Positions 24,521 to 36,349 are shown, numbered from the stretch's first letter. The stretch is 64,000 nucleotides of DNA from Anadara kagoshimensis (GCA_021292105.1 CM037869.1:4807001-4871000), one strand, 5' to 3'. Notes: a model not told the origin generated them from the letters alone. A program made the numbers and translations.

Positions 24521-25480
24521 CTTGCCACTTTGATAAAGGATTTGATAATTTTCAATTTTTCACTAAAATTCTAATTGCAACATGTTTATAATACTTATAC
24601 CCATTGTAAGAAACAAGGTGCATACAAATTTGAAATAAATTAATTGGTTTTTATTGCATTTAAAAATGAGAAAAATTAAAATTTTCATCCTTTGACGGGT
24701 TGGGGGTAGGTAGTCTTGCCACTTTGATAAAGGATTCGATAATTTTCAATTTTACCCATTGTAAGAAACAAGTTGCATACAAATTTGAAATAGATTAATT
24801 GGTTTTTATTGCATTTAAAAATGAAAGAAAAATTAAAATTTTTATCCTTTGACGGGTTGGGGGTAGTCTTGCCACTTTGATAAAGGATTTGATAATTTTT
24901 AATTTTTTACTAAAATTCTAATTGCAACATGTTTATAATACTTATACCCATTGTAAGAAACAAGGTGCATACAAATTTGAAATAAATTAATTGGTTTTTA
25001 TTGCATTTAAAAATGAGAGAAAAATTAAAATTTTCATCCTTTGACGGGTTGGGGGTAGGTAGTCTTGCCACTTTGATAAAGGATTCGATAATTTTCAATT
25101 TTACCCATTGTAAGAAACAAGTTGCATACAAATTTGAAATAGATTAATTGGTTTTTATTGCATTTAAAAATGAAAGAAAAATTAAAATTTTTATCCTTTG
25201 ACGGGTTGGGGGTAGTCTTGCCACTTTGATAAAGGATTTGATAATTTTTAATTTTTTACTAAAATTCTAATTGCAACATGTTTATAATACTTATACCCAT
25301 TGTAAGAAACAAGTTGCATACAAATTTGAAATAAATTAATTGGTTTTTATTGAATTAAAAATGGAGAAAAATTATAATTTTTATCTTTTGACGGGTTGGG
25401 AGTATACTTGCCACTTTAGGATTTGATAATTTTCAGTTTTTTACTAAAATTCTAATTGCAACATGTTTATAATACGCCAT
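24521..25480. repeat. Satellite-like array with alternating long and short units (about 349-bp dimer)
   Basis: The unit start 'cttgccactttgataaagga' recurs at 24521, 24715, 24868, 25064, 25217 and 25407 (the last with a small deletion). Spacings are 194, 153, 196, 153 and 190 bp: long and short units alternate. The short unit lacks the 'ttactaaaattctaattgca' segment and about 20 bases more. Dimers are nearly identical to each other while the two monomer types differ, the mark of higher-order amplification. The array lies 50 bp inside the hAT left inverted repeat. Confidence 0.9.
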
Positions 25481-26283
25481 TACGCACTTTATTACGCTTT
25501 AATTTTTTTTTCACATTTTCCCGGATTTTTTCCCCCGTTCTCTTTCATTTTAAATTTTAGTCATAGTCTAGAAATAAGAGTTGCTTCCCTTGAAACATTA
25601 CACACCATCATCCAAAATCGTAGTTCGATTTAACTACTCTCATGCGGGTTAATAAATTGCAAAAATGGCTGAGAAGCGACTGTTGCCAACTGATGACACG
25701 GCTCAACCCGAACTGTCCACACCAGAGAAAAAACGCCAGTGTATTACAAGGCAACATTACAAAAACGAATATAAGGAAACTTGGAATTTTCTTGGACCTT
25801 CAACCAAAGGGGAAAGTTATGTTCGCTGTTCGATTTGCAGCACGGATTTTTCATGTGCCCACTCTGGCAGCTACGACTGTAAAAAACATATCGCTACTAA
25901 GTCGCATATGGACTATGCTCAATTAAAATTATCACAGAGGTCGGTGAAAACGATGTTTAAAGAAATTGACAATAAAGATTGGAATGATAAGTTATTTAAA
26001 AGACAAGTTACTGCCGCAGAGGCCAAAATGTGTGAACTGATTTGCGAGATGAATTTACCTCTAAGTTCAGCCGACAGATTTACAAAGCAGTTTGGAAAAA
26101 TGTTTACAGATTCTAAGATTGCAGCAGTTTTGTAGATTTAATTTTTAATTTTGTGTTTGATTGCACGTAAGCGATTACATACAATATATTCGATCATGGT
26201 GATAAAAAATATAACAATCATTGCATAAAATATTTATATACTTGTGTTGGGCAGTAAAATATACATACGGATGCAACAGTATA

Positions 26284-26285
<2 letters not shown>

Positions 26286-26340
<55 letters not shown>
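26286..26340. repeat. (AT)n microsatellite in the transposase intron
   Basis: About 27 uninterrupted AT units within the presumed intron between the BED-finger exon and the catalytic exon. Confidence 0.9.
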
Positions 26341-26344
<4 letters not shown>

Positions 26345-27277
26345 CACTGTATTAATTTGTTGCATATCTTTGTCATTTCAGTATTATGGTATTTTGTCCA
26401 CCACTGCATTTGTCATTTATGTCTGATGCCCATGGCATACACAGTCAGTGTTTTACAATCAGTGGTCCCTATATGTGTTATAATGTATTGTTTTTCTTTT
26501 TCTTGTTTTGTTTTCGTTCGCTGGTGTGTTATTGGTGGCTCTGGCCGTATTCAAGTACAATTATTTCAGCTATAACTTGCATTTCATTTCCTCCTTTTTT
26601 GTAATATTTATATTTTTTGTTTGATAAATAAAATATTTTTATCGTTATATATATGCCAGTGATGTGCAAACATTTAAGTACTTTTAATCTGTTTTATTTC
26701 TGTTTATTTTCAGAAATGCAATGTGCTAGAAACAAATCAACAGCCATAATAAAGGAAATGTCAGAAATAAAGAAAGAGGACCTGATTACAAGAATGAAAC
26801 ATGGTCCCTATACAATTTCAAGTGATGGGTTACAGAGTAAACAGTATCCAATTGTTGTTAGATCGTTTAACCAAAAAAGTGGACAAGTTAATTCAGAATT
26901 GTTATCTGTTCCCATTTTTGATGGTGCAGCTACTGAAGAAAACATATTTAACTTGGTTGACAAAGACTTGAATAATAATAAAATTCCATGGTCAAATTGC
27001 TTGGCATTGGGTTGTGACAATGCAAATGTGATGGTCGGTGAAAACAAAGTAGTCTATGGATTTGTCATGAGAAAAAATCCAGAGTGTTATTTGGCAGGCT
27101 GCACACTGCATTGAGTGCATATTGGTTCCAAAAGAGGTGCAGCTGCTGCAATGCCTCCTGTTGATGATGTCTTAAATGATATTTACTATTACTTTGATAA
27201 AAGTGATAAAAGAAAATGTAGGTTTAAAGGCAAACAAAACATGTTGAGCAAAAATCCAATTTGAAGCACGTTTGCAC

Positions 27278-27904
27278 TAGAGCTGTAACAATATACCGAT
27301 ATACCGGTAAAACCGGTTCAGAGGCCCCAACGTCGGTTATCGCGGTACGATTTTTAAATACCGGTTTTTTGCCGATACGGAAATTATACCCCTTTCTTTG
27401 CCTATTTGGATATTAGTTTAACCACAAAGTCATAATCACTCGAACGTTTTATCTCGTTGTTAAAAATTATGTTGAATGGTCACGCTAGCGAAGCGCTTTA
27501 AAACAGTATGGTTAACACGTTTGTCCTGGAGTCGGACGACACGTTCGAAGTTGTCCCCAGGAAAAATGTTAAAAGCACAGTATGGACAACTTTCGGGCTC
27601 AAGCGTAAACGCGCTGACAACGAGGAGGTGCCTGGAATCGCCGTGTGCATACAATGCAGGATGGAAGTGAAATATTCTGGGGGGAACTACGAACTTGCAA
27701 ACGCACATAAGTAGACATTAAATTAATTAAATTTTATTGTATACAAGTATTCATAATAAACACAAAGATGAACTCCAGGTGCTCCAAAAGATCGAGAATT
27801 TCCTGCTTCACATGTTCAACATCCAAGGCAATACGTATTGCAATACAGGTTTGACATTTCCCAATATATCGCAATACGGTTTTGCCCGTATCGTTACACC
27901 CCTA
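27278..27904. mobile_element. Internally deleted hAT derivative nested in the transposase gene
   Basis: The exact 8-bp duplication GTTTGCAC flanks it (27270-27277, 27905-27912). The ends are imperfect inverted repeats: TAGAGCTGTAACAATATACC on the left against TAGGGGTGTAACGATACGGG read inward from the right. Subterminal ACCGGT-rich palindromic sequence follows on the left. Without it the transposase reads through the conserved RW block. At 627 bp it cannot encode a transposase, but it keeps a BED-finger reading frame. Confidence 0.85.
27508..27714 (+). pseudogene. BED-type zinc-finger remnant inside the nested hAT derivative
   Basis: The 68-aa frame has VWTTFGLKRKR, then CIQCRMEVKYSGGNYELANAH: W, C-x2-C, G-G-N..L..H, the spacing of a BED finger. 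It would be the first exon of the parent hAT transposase, kept when the rest was deleted. A DNA-binding peptide without a catalytic core could still be made, but nothing shows that it is. Confidence 0.5.
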
Positions 27905-29039
27905 GTTTGCACTAGATGGCTCAGCATTGGAAAGTGTATGACAAGGTTACTGCATAATTGGGATGCCCTTAAGTTTTTCTTTAAAAAAGAAATGGATGAA
28001 CTGTTAAAGTCATCAGCAAAATCTAAAAACAAGGGTTCTACAAGTGCAAAGTCAAAATCAAAATCACCTGAGTTAGAACCAAAAGCATCAAAATCATATG
28101 CTGAAACAAAAGTTGAAAATATTTATACATTTCTGAGGTCACCTACTAATAAGCTTTATGTGCTTTTCTTGAATTATGCTGTTAAAGTGTTTGATGAAGT
28201 GTTGCTTGGCCTTCAGTCTAAAGAGCCTAGGATTCACGTTTTAAGAAGAAATTTGCATAAGTTAATTAAACAGATTCTAGTCAAGTTTGTTAAACCAAGT
28301 GCAATGGTTTCAAAGTCAGTTGATGAAGTCAATTACAAATTTTCATACAATCTTAAATCTAAAAGTGAGTTAGTAATTGGTGAAGATGCTTCTGGTTTTA
28401 TTGCTCAGAAAAAACAGAATCATCTCAAAGATGATAGGATTGATGAATTTTATGAGAATGTGAAATTATATTTCTCTACTGTGTGTGACTATCTTATTCA
28501 GAAGCTACCATTAAATTGTCCTTTGCTTACAGCAGCTGAAGTGGTAGATGTCACTCTACAGAAGTGTGCTAAGGTTTCTGATCTTGTTTATTTTCTGAAC
28601 AAGTATCCTTGCTTAATGCCAGATGGTGTAAACAAAGATAAAATTGTTGATGAATTTTGTATGTATACATGTTATGATATCAGTGGTTGCATTGGTACAA
28701 GAATTGATGACACTTGGAGGTCTATAGCTGGGTGTGTTGATAAGGACAATAACTTGATGTTTGAAAATGTTGCTAACGTTATGTTTGGAATATTAGCAAT
28801 TCCACATAGTAGTGCCCATTGCGAGAGGATTTTCTCATGTGTGAGAAAAAAAACAGGACTGATCAAAGGGCATCACTGGGTGACAGTACTTTAGAAGCTC
28901 TGTTGGTATTAAAATCATCCAGTCATGCTAGTTGTGATGCCAGTGTTAACTCCCAGTCAATAAACACTGAATATACTGACCAACAGTTAGATAGAATTGG
29001 AAAGGCCTATTATAAATCTCTGAATGGGTAAATTAAGAT

Positions 29040-30486
29040 GATTATTGAAATATTGATGGTAAACAAGTGGAAATGCTGTTGTTGTGTAAAAGTTAACTAA
29101 ATAAAGTGCGTCAGCTTTTCAGACATAAATGTGTTTTTGTATTTTTTTCTGTTAACGAATCCTGATAAATCATGCCTATTTCTAGAAACAAGAAGGAAAA
29201 ATGATCACAACAAACTTAACAGAATAATCAGTAAGTGTATTCCAAATAATACATTTCAGATATTATTGGAAATGTTCATCTAGTATGTAGTCATTGCAAT
29301 GCTGTCACCTTTGCACTATGCCATAAGTGCATTATATATAGCTTATATACATGGCCACAAGAGTTTCAAAGTCCGGTTTTAGTGATTACACTTTGTTTTA
29401 GTGATTACACTTTGATACATAAAATTACACTTTTTTCAAAGATTTCAGCTGATATTACTCCAGCACTTAAAAAAGGATAAACAGGTCTGGGGTTAAAGAA
29501 TTTTGTTATTTTCAATTTTCGTGCACTTCGTCTCTTTTCTCTCTCTCTCTCTCTCTGTGAAGAAAAAACGTGTGTACACGATAAGGTATTAGGGAATTAG
29601 GAATTTAATTAGTGATATCCAGTTTACGGGTAATTAATGAACATCGATAGCTCATGTAATCACTGCCGATACTGAGGATGGATACACTTCGAATCTGCAA
29701 AGGGATTAGTGACGAGGGGATTCTCTCAATGAGGAATGTCCAATGAACAAGCAAAACTGCAATTAAAATTAATGAATAAATCGTTTCAATTGACTATATA
29801 CTCGTGACAGTTTTTTTTTGTAATAAAAGAATTATATTTTTATCCAGTCCATGACAATCGGCACAGAAATAAAATTCTCACATTCGCTAAATTAATATTA
29901 GAACCACATGCAAATAAACACTTTATTTTATTTATTTATTTATTTATTTAGAATTGTCTTTTTCATATGTATATATAAAAAATCGTATATTTTGCAATAT
30001 AAGTACTTTAGAGATTTTATTTCCAGACACATAATTAGAAATAAAATAACGTTTCTTTATTTAATGCCTGTTAAAATAGTGTTACAGTTTCTATAAAATT
30101 AGTTGTATAGTATATTAAGTTAAGAAAAAAATCCAACTATTTTCTATATAAATCTCTGCAAAAAATCGTTATCCGTAAATCATGCCAATTTTCAAAGCAA
30201 TTTTGTAGAAGGATATTTGTCATTAACGTAAAAGTTTTAAAATCAAGATGCAGAAGTAATGAAAAATATCAATGTGAAATTATCATACTTTTAATTAAAT
30301 GCTTTGCGTTTTTTTAATCAAAATAATGATATGCAAGTCAATTACCACCTATTTACATACGCGAGGTTACTTCAAAGGTTACATGTCGGCATGTACTATA
30401 TACACATGCCCTGGCGAATCTCCTTGTGATCTCGATGCTAATTTGCATATCAAAAGTGGCCGCGATTTGTTACGGGATTTCGTGAA
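29040..30486. other. Non-coding right flank of the hAT element
   Basis: Holds an AATAAA near 29099 (likely the transposase poly-A signal), a CT run near 29540, and a TTTA microsatellite near 29925-29950. No gene is visible. Confidence 0.6.
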
Positions 30487-30516
30487 GTTGCCAATCTCGG
30501 GTTTTATATGTCTCTG

Positions 30517-30674
30517 GACAAACATGATTTTTCCTCAAAACTGTCAATCATTTTATTATCGGAAGAAGTGCTAGCAAAGTAACATATTATACGAAACATG
30601 ATACAGATATGATTAAATCCGGAAACTTGTAAATTCAAAGATTTTTTCAACCAGTAAAAACCATATATATAACA
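30517..30674 (-). repeat. Gypsy 3' LTR, proximal half
   Basis: From the LTR start TGTTATATATATGG (30674, minus) to the hAT target copy GACAAAC (30517-30523). It matches 42884-43040 of the 5' LTR apart from a 2-bp and a 4-bp deletion and a few substitutions. Confidence 0.87.
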
Positions 30675-30689
30675 TCCCGGCCCAATTAC

Positions 30690-31111
30690 ACAGAAATAAA
30701 CAAAAATTTCTGATACTGGTTGAAATAACAAAATCATTTGTACTTGAATCACACTGTTCAGTAGAAACATCAAAATCATTTGCACTTGTGGTGCATGCAC
30801 GTTTATCTACTGGAAAACAATTACCTGATCTGTTGTGATTATTTGGTCCAGAAGATAAGTCTTTGGATCCGGACGACTAACAAATGCAGGTTTAAGTCGA
30901 TTTAAATGAACAGTTTGTTGTCGATGTTTAAACGGATCTTCAATGCACACTTAATGAGGGCTTTACAATTCAATAACAACATGAGGACCTGAAAATTTAG
31001 GTTTAAAATTGTGTCCAACACCAACAGGGTCCACATGAAGATAAACATAGTCACCAACATTCAATGTCAATGGATTTATACGTTCATTTGCACGTCTTCT
31101 CCCCATATTTA
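30690..31111 (-). pseudogene. Gypsy integrase C-terminal tail
   Basis: The minus strand reads ANERINPLTLNVGDYVYLHV and later FSGPHVVIE and VHLNRLKPAF: the SH3-like GPY/F module that closes many Gypsy integrases and helps choose target sites. It is the direct continuation of the integrase upstream of 32962, separated from it by the inserted RT element. Several stops are present. Confidence 0.65.
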
Positions 31112-32962
31112 TGGACCGGCTGGACATGTAATAACTGGTGATCTCAATATAATTGAGAACACCAAATTAAGATCTTTACTTTCAAAAGGTCCTAAATATA
31201 GAGAAGCTCAACCTTTTACTTGGGGACATAATTTCAGACTTGTCATGGATTCCGTTGAAGAGTACGCCAGACGTTGGGCTAAATTAGAAGATGTTGAGCT
31301 TGATACCTTATCCGACTGGATAAAGGTTGTGAGATCTTTCGTTTAAACTAGGATTGCCAAACTTAAAGGGTCTATGAGTACTAAACCGTCTTCAGTACTC
31401 AAGGATCCAGAAATCAAGGAAATTCTTACAGACATACACAACAAATATGTTGTTGTCCCAGCTGATAAGGCTTCCAACAACATTATTCTCGTTTGTAAGA
31501 GATTCTACCTTGAATGTCTTATTAAGGAGCTTGGTTTAGATAGTATATCAAATAACCCTGCATATTCTAGAACCAATTTGACCAAAGATGAAGTTCTTTC
31601 CAACCATAGGGGAGTTCTCGAGTCTTTCGGTATCAATCTGAAAGAGGAAGATCTTGATCTTCCTTACTTGTATTGGATTCCTAAACTCCATAAAAATCCA
31701 TACAAGGAAAAATATATAGCAGGCTCATCTAAATGTACTACTAAATCATTATCGGTAACTCTAACACAAATTTTGACAATCGTCAAAGATGGTCTTCAGT
31801 CTTATTCAGAAAAAGTATATTCTACATCTGGAATCAACCAAATGTGGATTCTCAAACATTCTAAAGAATTACTTGAACATCTTGCTTCAAATACTTTATC
31901 TCATGTAAAAAGTATAAAAACATTTGATTTTTCTACACTATACACCACAATCCCTCATTCTAAATTGAAAGAACGTCTTAAAGAAATTATTCACTTGTCT
32001 TTCTTCTACAAAAACGGTAAGCCAAGATACAAATATCTGGTTCTTAACAGGGATTCTGGTTATTTTGTCAAGCATCATACGGATTCCAAACAAAAATATA
32101 CTGAAGATACCATCAACAAAATGTTGGAGTTTTTGATAGATAACATATTTGTTGTGTTTCGTAATATAGTTTTTCAGCAAACAATCGGTATACCAATGGG
32201 TACAAACTGTGCACCATTGCTTGCTGATTTGTTTCTTTATTCTCACGAAGCAGAATTTATGCAGAACCTTGTTAAATCTGGAGAGAAAACTGTCGCCAAA
32301 TCATTCAACTCAACATACAGATACATAGATGATGTTCTGTCTCTTAACAATCCTAAATTTGGAGACTAGTGAGCTTGAAATAAAAGACACGACTGATTCC
32401 TCAAGTTCTGCTTCATATTTAGACTTTAACCTGAATTATCACGCTCAAGAAAGGCTACGTTTGAAACTTTATGACAAACGTGATGACTTCAATTTTTCTA
32501 TTGTCAACTTTCCTTTTTTATGCAGCAATATACCTGCTTCTCCTGTTTATGGTGTATTTGTTTCCCAATTAATACGCTATGTAGAGCTTGTTCCCACTAC
32601 GGGGACTTTGTACAACGAAGTAGGCTGCTTGCAAATAAATTGTTGACTCGGGGATATTGCAAGCCTAGGCTTATCAAGGCCCTCAAAAAGTTTTATGGCC
32701 GTCATCACAGTATTGTTGATAAGTTTGATGTCTCTGTGTCCAGGATTGCCTTGGATATTTTTGACGTCTCATAGTTCCATGTTCCTTTCACACAATTTTG
32801 ATTACACACGTGACGGGTGTAGCTAGCTAAACAGGAGGTGCTTACCCTTCCGGAGCACCCGGCCTCACTTCCCTGGTGGAAGTTCACGTGTCTAACCTAA
32901 CTTGTCAGTTCCAAAGTTTTTACTTTGCTTCTGGATTGTGATTCGGAAATGGATAAGTATGT
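31112..32962 (+). mobile_element. RT-encoding element (Penelope-related group, tentative), 5'-truncated, inserted in the Gypsy integrase
   Basis: Plus-strand copy within a minus-strand integrase. Its 3' region (from about 32520) is repeated at 50460-50915, which defines the right end near 'attcgga..atgtttg'. The left end is where integrase similarity stops, near 31112, and the coding part begins in mid-protein, so the copy is 5'-truncated. I could not see a clear target duplication. A conserved 'cttacccttccggagcaccc' motif lies in the 3' non-coding tail of this copy, slightly changed in the other. Confidence 0.7.
31128..32774 (+). pseudogene. Reverse transcriptase of the inserted element, frameshifted
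   Basis: N-terminal block 31128-31346 (GHVITGDLNIIENTKLRSLL) ends at a stop. The main frame 31374-32369 has YVVVPADKASNNIILVCKRF, LPYLYWIPKLHKNPY, TFDFSTLYTTIPH (first catalytic Asp), IGIPMGTNCAPLLADLFLY and YRYIDDVLSL (catalytic DD). After a frameshift near 32350 the tail reads LYDKRDDFNFSIVNFPF, QLIRYVELV and LKKFYGRHHSIVDKF. The order and the YDKRDDFNF tail mark a widespread animal RT family that I place near Penelope-like elements, tentatively. No GIY-YIG endonuclease is visible. All catalytic residues survive, but three frame breaks prevent expression as one protein. Confidence 0.75.
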
Positions 32963-34216
32963 TTGTTTTTGCTTGCAACATGCTGAATTGAGCCTTTTCC
33001 ACATGTTCTTCCACTTCAGTCCTTATGAGAGATAGCCTTTTAACGTGATCCTTAACGTAATTGTGACAAGCTGGTGGTAAATTGCCAAAATCAGTCTCTG
33101 AAATATGTGACGAAAGGGGAAATTGAGGGCGGTGTCCAAATATGATCGCATATGGAGTGTACTTCAACGAAGTGTTGACAGAGTTGTTGATTGCAAAACC
33201 AACTGCAGGCAAGACATCCTCTTTTGCCTTGTAACAGAAATGGTGTTATGCGTTCAGTAAGGGTTCTATGAAGTCGTTCGCATGACCCGAGACAGTGGTG
33301 CGCAAAAGCTGGTGTAAATTGTTGTGGTACCTCAAATAATCTACAAACTTCGACGATGCATTTTCCTATAAATTCAGAACCCTGATCGCTAATTAAAGAG
33401 TCACATACTCCATACTGTGTGAATAATGTATATAGACAATATTAAACTGTCACAACATCTCGATTTGGAATTGGAGCACAAAACAGAAATTTGCCAAATA
33501 AATCGACAGCAGTGAATATATATGTATTTCCCTTGTCCGAGATAGGAACGGGGCCATACAAGTCTATTTTCCAAGCTTGAAATGGTGTAGGCAATGATGT
33601 GACAATGCTGTTGGTCTGGAGCTTGGTCGGTCGACTTTCTTATCTGACAATAATGGCACGATTTCACATAATCTGCAACTAGCTCGCTCTGCCATTTGTG
33701 CACAATAAAAAGTATTTCGAAAAAGGTCCAGTGTGTGCTGAATTCCATGACCAGCTAGAGGTGAATCATGATAAAATTCTAGAACTGTCTTAAACATCAC
33801 TTTAGGCAGCACTATTTGATAATGCTCTAGAGTCTGTGCACGCCTGCTCTCTGCAATTCGCGAATGAAAAAGGACTCCATTTACTAAATGTAATCTGATG
33901 ATTCTAGCAATAAACGTCTAGAATGTTTCTGAGAGTCTGGTAATTTCCCCGTTTTTAAATATAAATATATGGGTCCAAATTGTTCATCTGACTGCTGCAG
34001 TGTACCTAACTTATCCTTATCAAACTTGGTATGACTGATCAACTGCACTGTCGAGTAATGAACCACTGTCACTATATTCCGTCTCTGGTACATCAAAATT
34101 CTCCAGGCGAGAAATATCAAAAATATTGCTGGACAATTCGGAAGCACTGTTTGACACTTTAGAATGAGAAATATCTCCAACAATATATGTTGTAGTTTTA
34201 GACTGAGAAATGTCAC
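32945..34216 (-). pseudogene. Gypsy integrase (zinc finger + catalytic core), broken
   Basis: The minus strand has the HHCC finger in two frames (HDSPLAGHGIQHTLDLFR, then SCHYCQIRKS), the core starting near 33570 (WKIDLYGPVPISDKGNTYIF, with D in the first catalytic position), ISDQGSEFIGKCI near 33370 (second Asp) and the C-terminal part of the core at 33212-32990 (SLKYTPYAIIFGHRPQFP). At least five frame breaks or stops occur. Integrases of this type join element DNA to the host chromosome. The reading is cut near 32962 by the RT element and continues at 31111. Confidence 0.78.
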
Positions 34217-34236
34217 TTTCCTGAGATTTGCATATA

Positions 34237-34810
34237 TCAGTTTACAGTTTCAGACAAATTAACACCAGTCATACTGTCATTTTCCACACTGGAACTATCA
34301 GGGTTAGGGTCAATTTCTGACACATTGTCAGCATTCACAGTACTATCAGCGTTAACATGGTCAACATTTATTGTCGTATCAATATTCACAATAGAAACAT
34401 CAGGAAAAGCTAGGATTGGTGAACCCACTAATAAAGTTTTTAACTCAGAAAATGCTGACGATTGTTCATGTGTCCAAACAAACTTGCAATTTTTCCGCAA
34501 CAAGCGTGTTAAAGGCAACTTAACTGAAATTGGGTATATATTTTCTGAACCAATTAAACATTCCAAGTGCTCGTCTCAGTTCCTTTATATTCCGAGGAGC
34601 AGGAAAATCTTTTAATTACCTGAATACGGTCTGGTGGTGGTTCTCATTGTCTATGTGCAAAACAGAAATATCACTGAGGGAGAGAATTCACTCAGTAATT
34701 TTCCTCTGTACTAAACAACATGTTCATTGGTTGGGTTCAAAATCAATATAGGTATTTTACCATTTTGTGCAACAGTTACAACTGATCTGGCTAACAAAAA
34801 CACCTCTTTT
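34237..34810 (-). pseudogene. Gypsy reverse transcriptase/RNase H remnant
   Basis: Only the RT thumb/connection survives: FPAPRNIKELRRALG-like sequence near 34590, then FVWTHEQSSAFSELKTLL, SPILAFPD. The fingers and palm with the YxDD box are missing, so 500 or more codons have been deleted between here and the protease. From about 34400 to 34240 the frame turns into a D/N/V-rich low-complexity stretch (TTINVDHVNADSTVNADN). Confidence 0.7.
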
Positions 34811-34812
34811 AC

Positions 34813-35478
34813 TTAAATTTGAATTACCAGTAAAATACCTTGTGTGCCAAACATAGTATCTGGTACTGACAACCATATAGTGCACTCACTGTTAGGTGCA
34901 ATGACATAACGTTTATTACAGCTAAGCTTGACAATCTTGGACTTGTAGGAAAAATTTGAAAAATCCAATAGTATTTTGTTTTCTACTAGAAAATTCACAC
35001 CAAAAATGAATGGGTGTGATGTTTCAGAAATGACATAAACCTCAATATTTTGAGTGTATAGAGGTGTTTGCACTGTGACACTGGCAGTTCCAGCAAAATG
35101 AACAGTTTGGTTGTTAGCCAACAAAATTTTGGAATCTTTTGAAGGCTGTAAAGTAGACTTTATATTACTTGGTAAAGAGTTATAAAGAGAACAAGAAATG
35201 ACATTAATTGAACTCCCACTGTCGACGAGTGCAGCGATCTCTATATGACCCAACGTAACTGGCAAATACATGAATTTACAATTTTTATCTGAACTCTCTG
35301 TACTATCATTTGAAGTTATAGTAGACTGTACACGAACTGGTGAAGGACTTCTCTTTCTGGCATCGAGTTGTCTTAGTTGCCCGGGAAGGCGTCCCTGGTG
35401 TTCCCCGGGGCTCGCCAGTTTAACGCTAGGGTAAGACAAAATAGGGCAACATGACCATATTGTGAGCAAAGTTGACAC
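34813..35478 (-). pseudogene. Gypsy aspartic protease (retropepsin)
   Basis: AALVDSGSSINVIS holds the D-S/T-G catalytic triad, with flap and hydrophobic strands following (KILLANNQTVHF, ETSHPFIFGVNFL, where the conserved I/L-G is FG). Length of the domain is normal at roughly 110 residues. It would cleave Gag-Pol. The frame itself is open for 221 codons, overlaps the gag zinc-knuckle frame by about 100 bp, and leads into the deleted RT. Confidence 0.78.
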
Positions 35479-36349
35479 TGTTTGTCAGGGGACATAACAC
35501 CTTGTCCATTCCAATCGCACAAATTTATATGATGACCTTGACCATGATATTTAAAACAATTATTGGAACTAAAAGTACCAGTGTTCAGTTCGAGAACACA
35601 ATTCACACTTGTGTGTACTCCACCATTCACATTATCGATCTTACAATTAGCAGATGTTGTGGGCAAAGGACGAGATAAAGCATTTCCCCAAAGTTCAGTT
35701 AATGCTGAAACATCATTTTCTGAAGTTCCAGATATTCCAGAGAATTCTTATTTGGATCTGGTTGTGGTGTTAGTGGAACCCTGGATGAAGTTACATATTC
35801 GCCTGGATACAGCGAGGACACAGAAGGTGGATGTTGACGGTACCCATAAGCCTCTCCCATTTTTGCAGCATCTAATGCTGATGAACTGTTTTGGGAGCTC
35901 CAGCTCGTACGAAAAATGCTAACTGTTCAGGTAAACTGGAAATAAATCTATTCAAAATGTCGGCATCTTTTTTACCAACGAGGTGACCTTTATCTACAAG
36001 TCTTGCATAAAAACCTTCAAGTGGTTCCCCCGGAGATAAATTCATATTCTGAAAACATGCACTCTCCAATAAGAGGGTTGGATGCAAAGCATCTAATTGT
36101 ATGTATTTGTTTCTGAAGGCGGAGCGCAATGATCGCCATGAATTTTTGGTGGCGTTTGGCAGAGTTAAACCAAATACGGGCTGGTCCATGTAACAACAAA
36201 TAAAATGTTGGCACTTGTCTGTCATGTAATGGATCATCAAGATGATAAAGTTGTATGTATGCTTCAAAATCTGTGAGAAAGCGACTAGCATTGTCTGAGG
36301 ATAGACCAGAGAATTTGGTCCCTGAAATTAATAAACTATGCAAAGCCAT
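35373..36349 (-). pseudogene. Gypsy gag (capsid region and zinc knuckle)
   Basis: From the methionine at 36349 (MALHSLLISGTKFSGL) the capsid region reads NASRFLTDFEAYIQLYHLDD, then in a second frame NSWRSLRSAFRNKYIQLDAL and EGFYARLVDKGHLV, the usual retrotransposon gag helices. Near 35480-35560 is CQLCSQYGHVALFC, an exact C-x2-C-x4-H-x4-C knuckle; an earlier one (CFKYHGQGHHINLC) has its second Cys replaced. Frame changes near 36180 and 35870 break it. The true gag start lies further upstream, beyond the inserted DNA transposon: the frame stays open across the rejoined insertion point. Confidence 0.78.

Larger units (their letters stand above)
25665..29031 (+). pseudogene. hAT transposase with BED zinc finger (SCAND3/ZBED-like group), broken
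   Basis: Exon 1 (from 25665, good context AAAATGGC) encodes a BED-type finger: RCSICSTDFSCAHSG... with C-x2-C and a later H-x-KSH. It ends at about 26125, where the expected donor is not clear. Exon 2 follows the acceptor ending at 26713 and holds the RNase H-like core: ISSDGL (first Asp), GCDNANVMVG (second Asp) and CYLAGCTLH (hAT C-x2-H), then a TGA at 27112. A 627-bp element interrupts the RW region; CTRWLSIGKCM resumes at 27907. The C-terminal hATC dimerisation block SSAHCERIFSCVRK is followed by a frameshift in an A-run (28845-28855) and ends DSTLEALLVLKSS. Lesions: one nonsense, two frameshifts, one insertion. The enzyme would cut and paste the element at its 30-bp ends. Confidence 0.82.
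24440..30516 (+). mobile_element. hAT DNA transposon (autonomous type, dead) inserted in the Gypsy 3' LTR
   Basis: Perfect 30-bp terminal inverted repeats: 24440-24469 starts CAGAGACATATAAAACCCGA and 30487-30516 is its exact reverse complement. GACAAAC flanks both sides (24433-24439, 30517-30523), a 7-bp copy where 8 bp is usual for hAT; an adjacent 2-bp deletion in the right LTR half may have trimmed it. The element is 6,077 bp, carries a BED-finger hAT transposase gene in plus orientation, a tandem array next to the left end, and a 1.4-kb non-coding right flank. The transposase is broken, so mobility would need help from elsewhere. Confidence 0.88.

Noticed and set aside
24356-30674. A large inversion or fold-back between two LTR pieces
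   Set aside because: Both halves keep the same orientation and add up to one LTR; the inverted sequence at the break points is the 30-bp terminal repeat of the hAT element with a target duplication outside.
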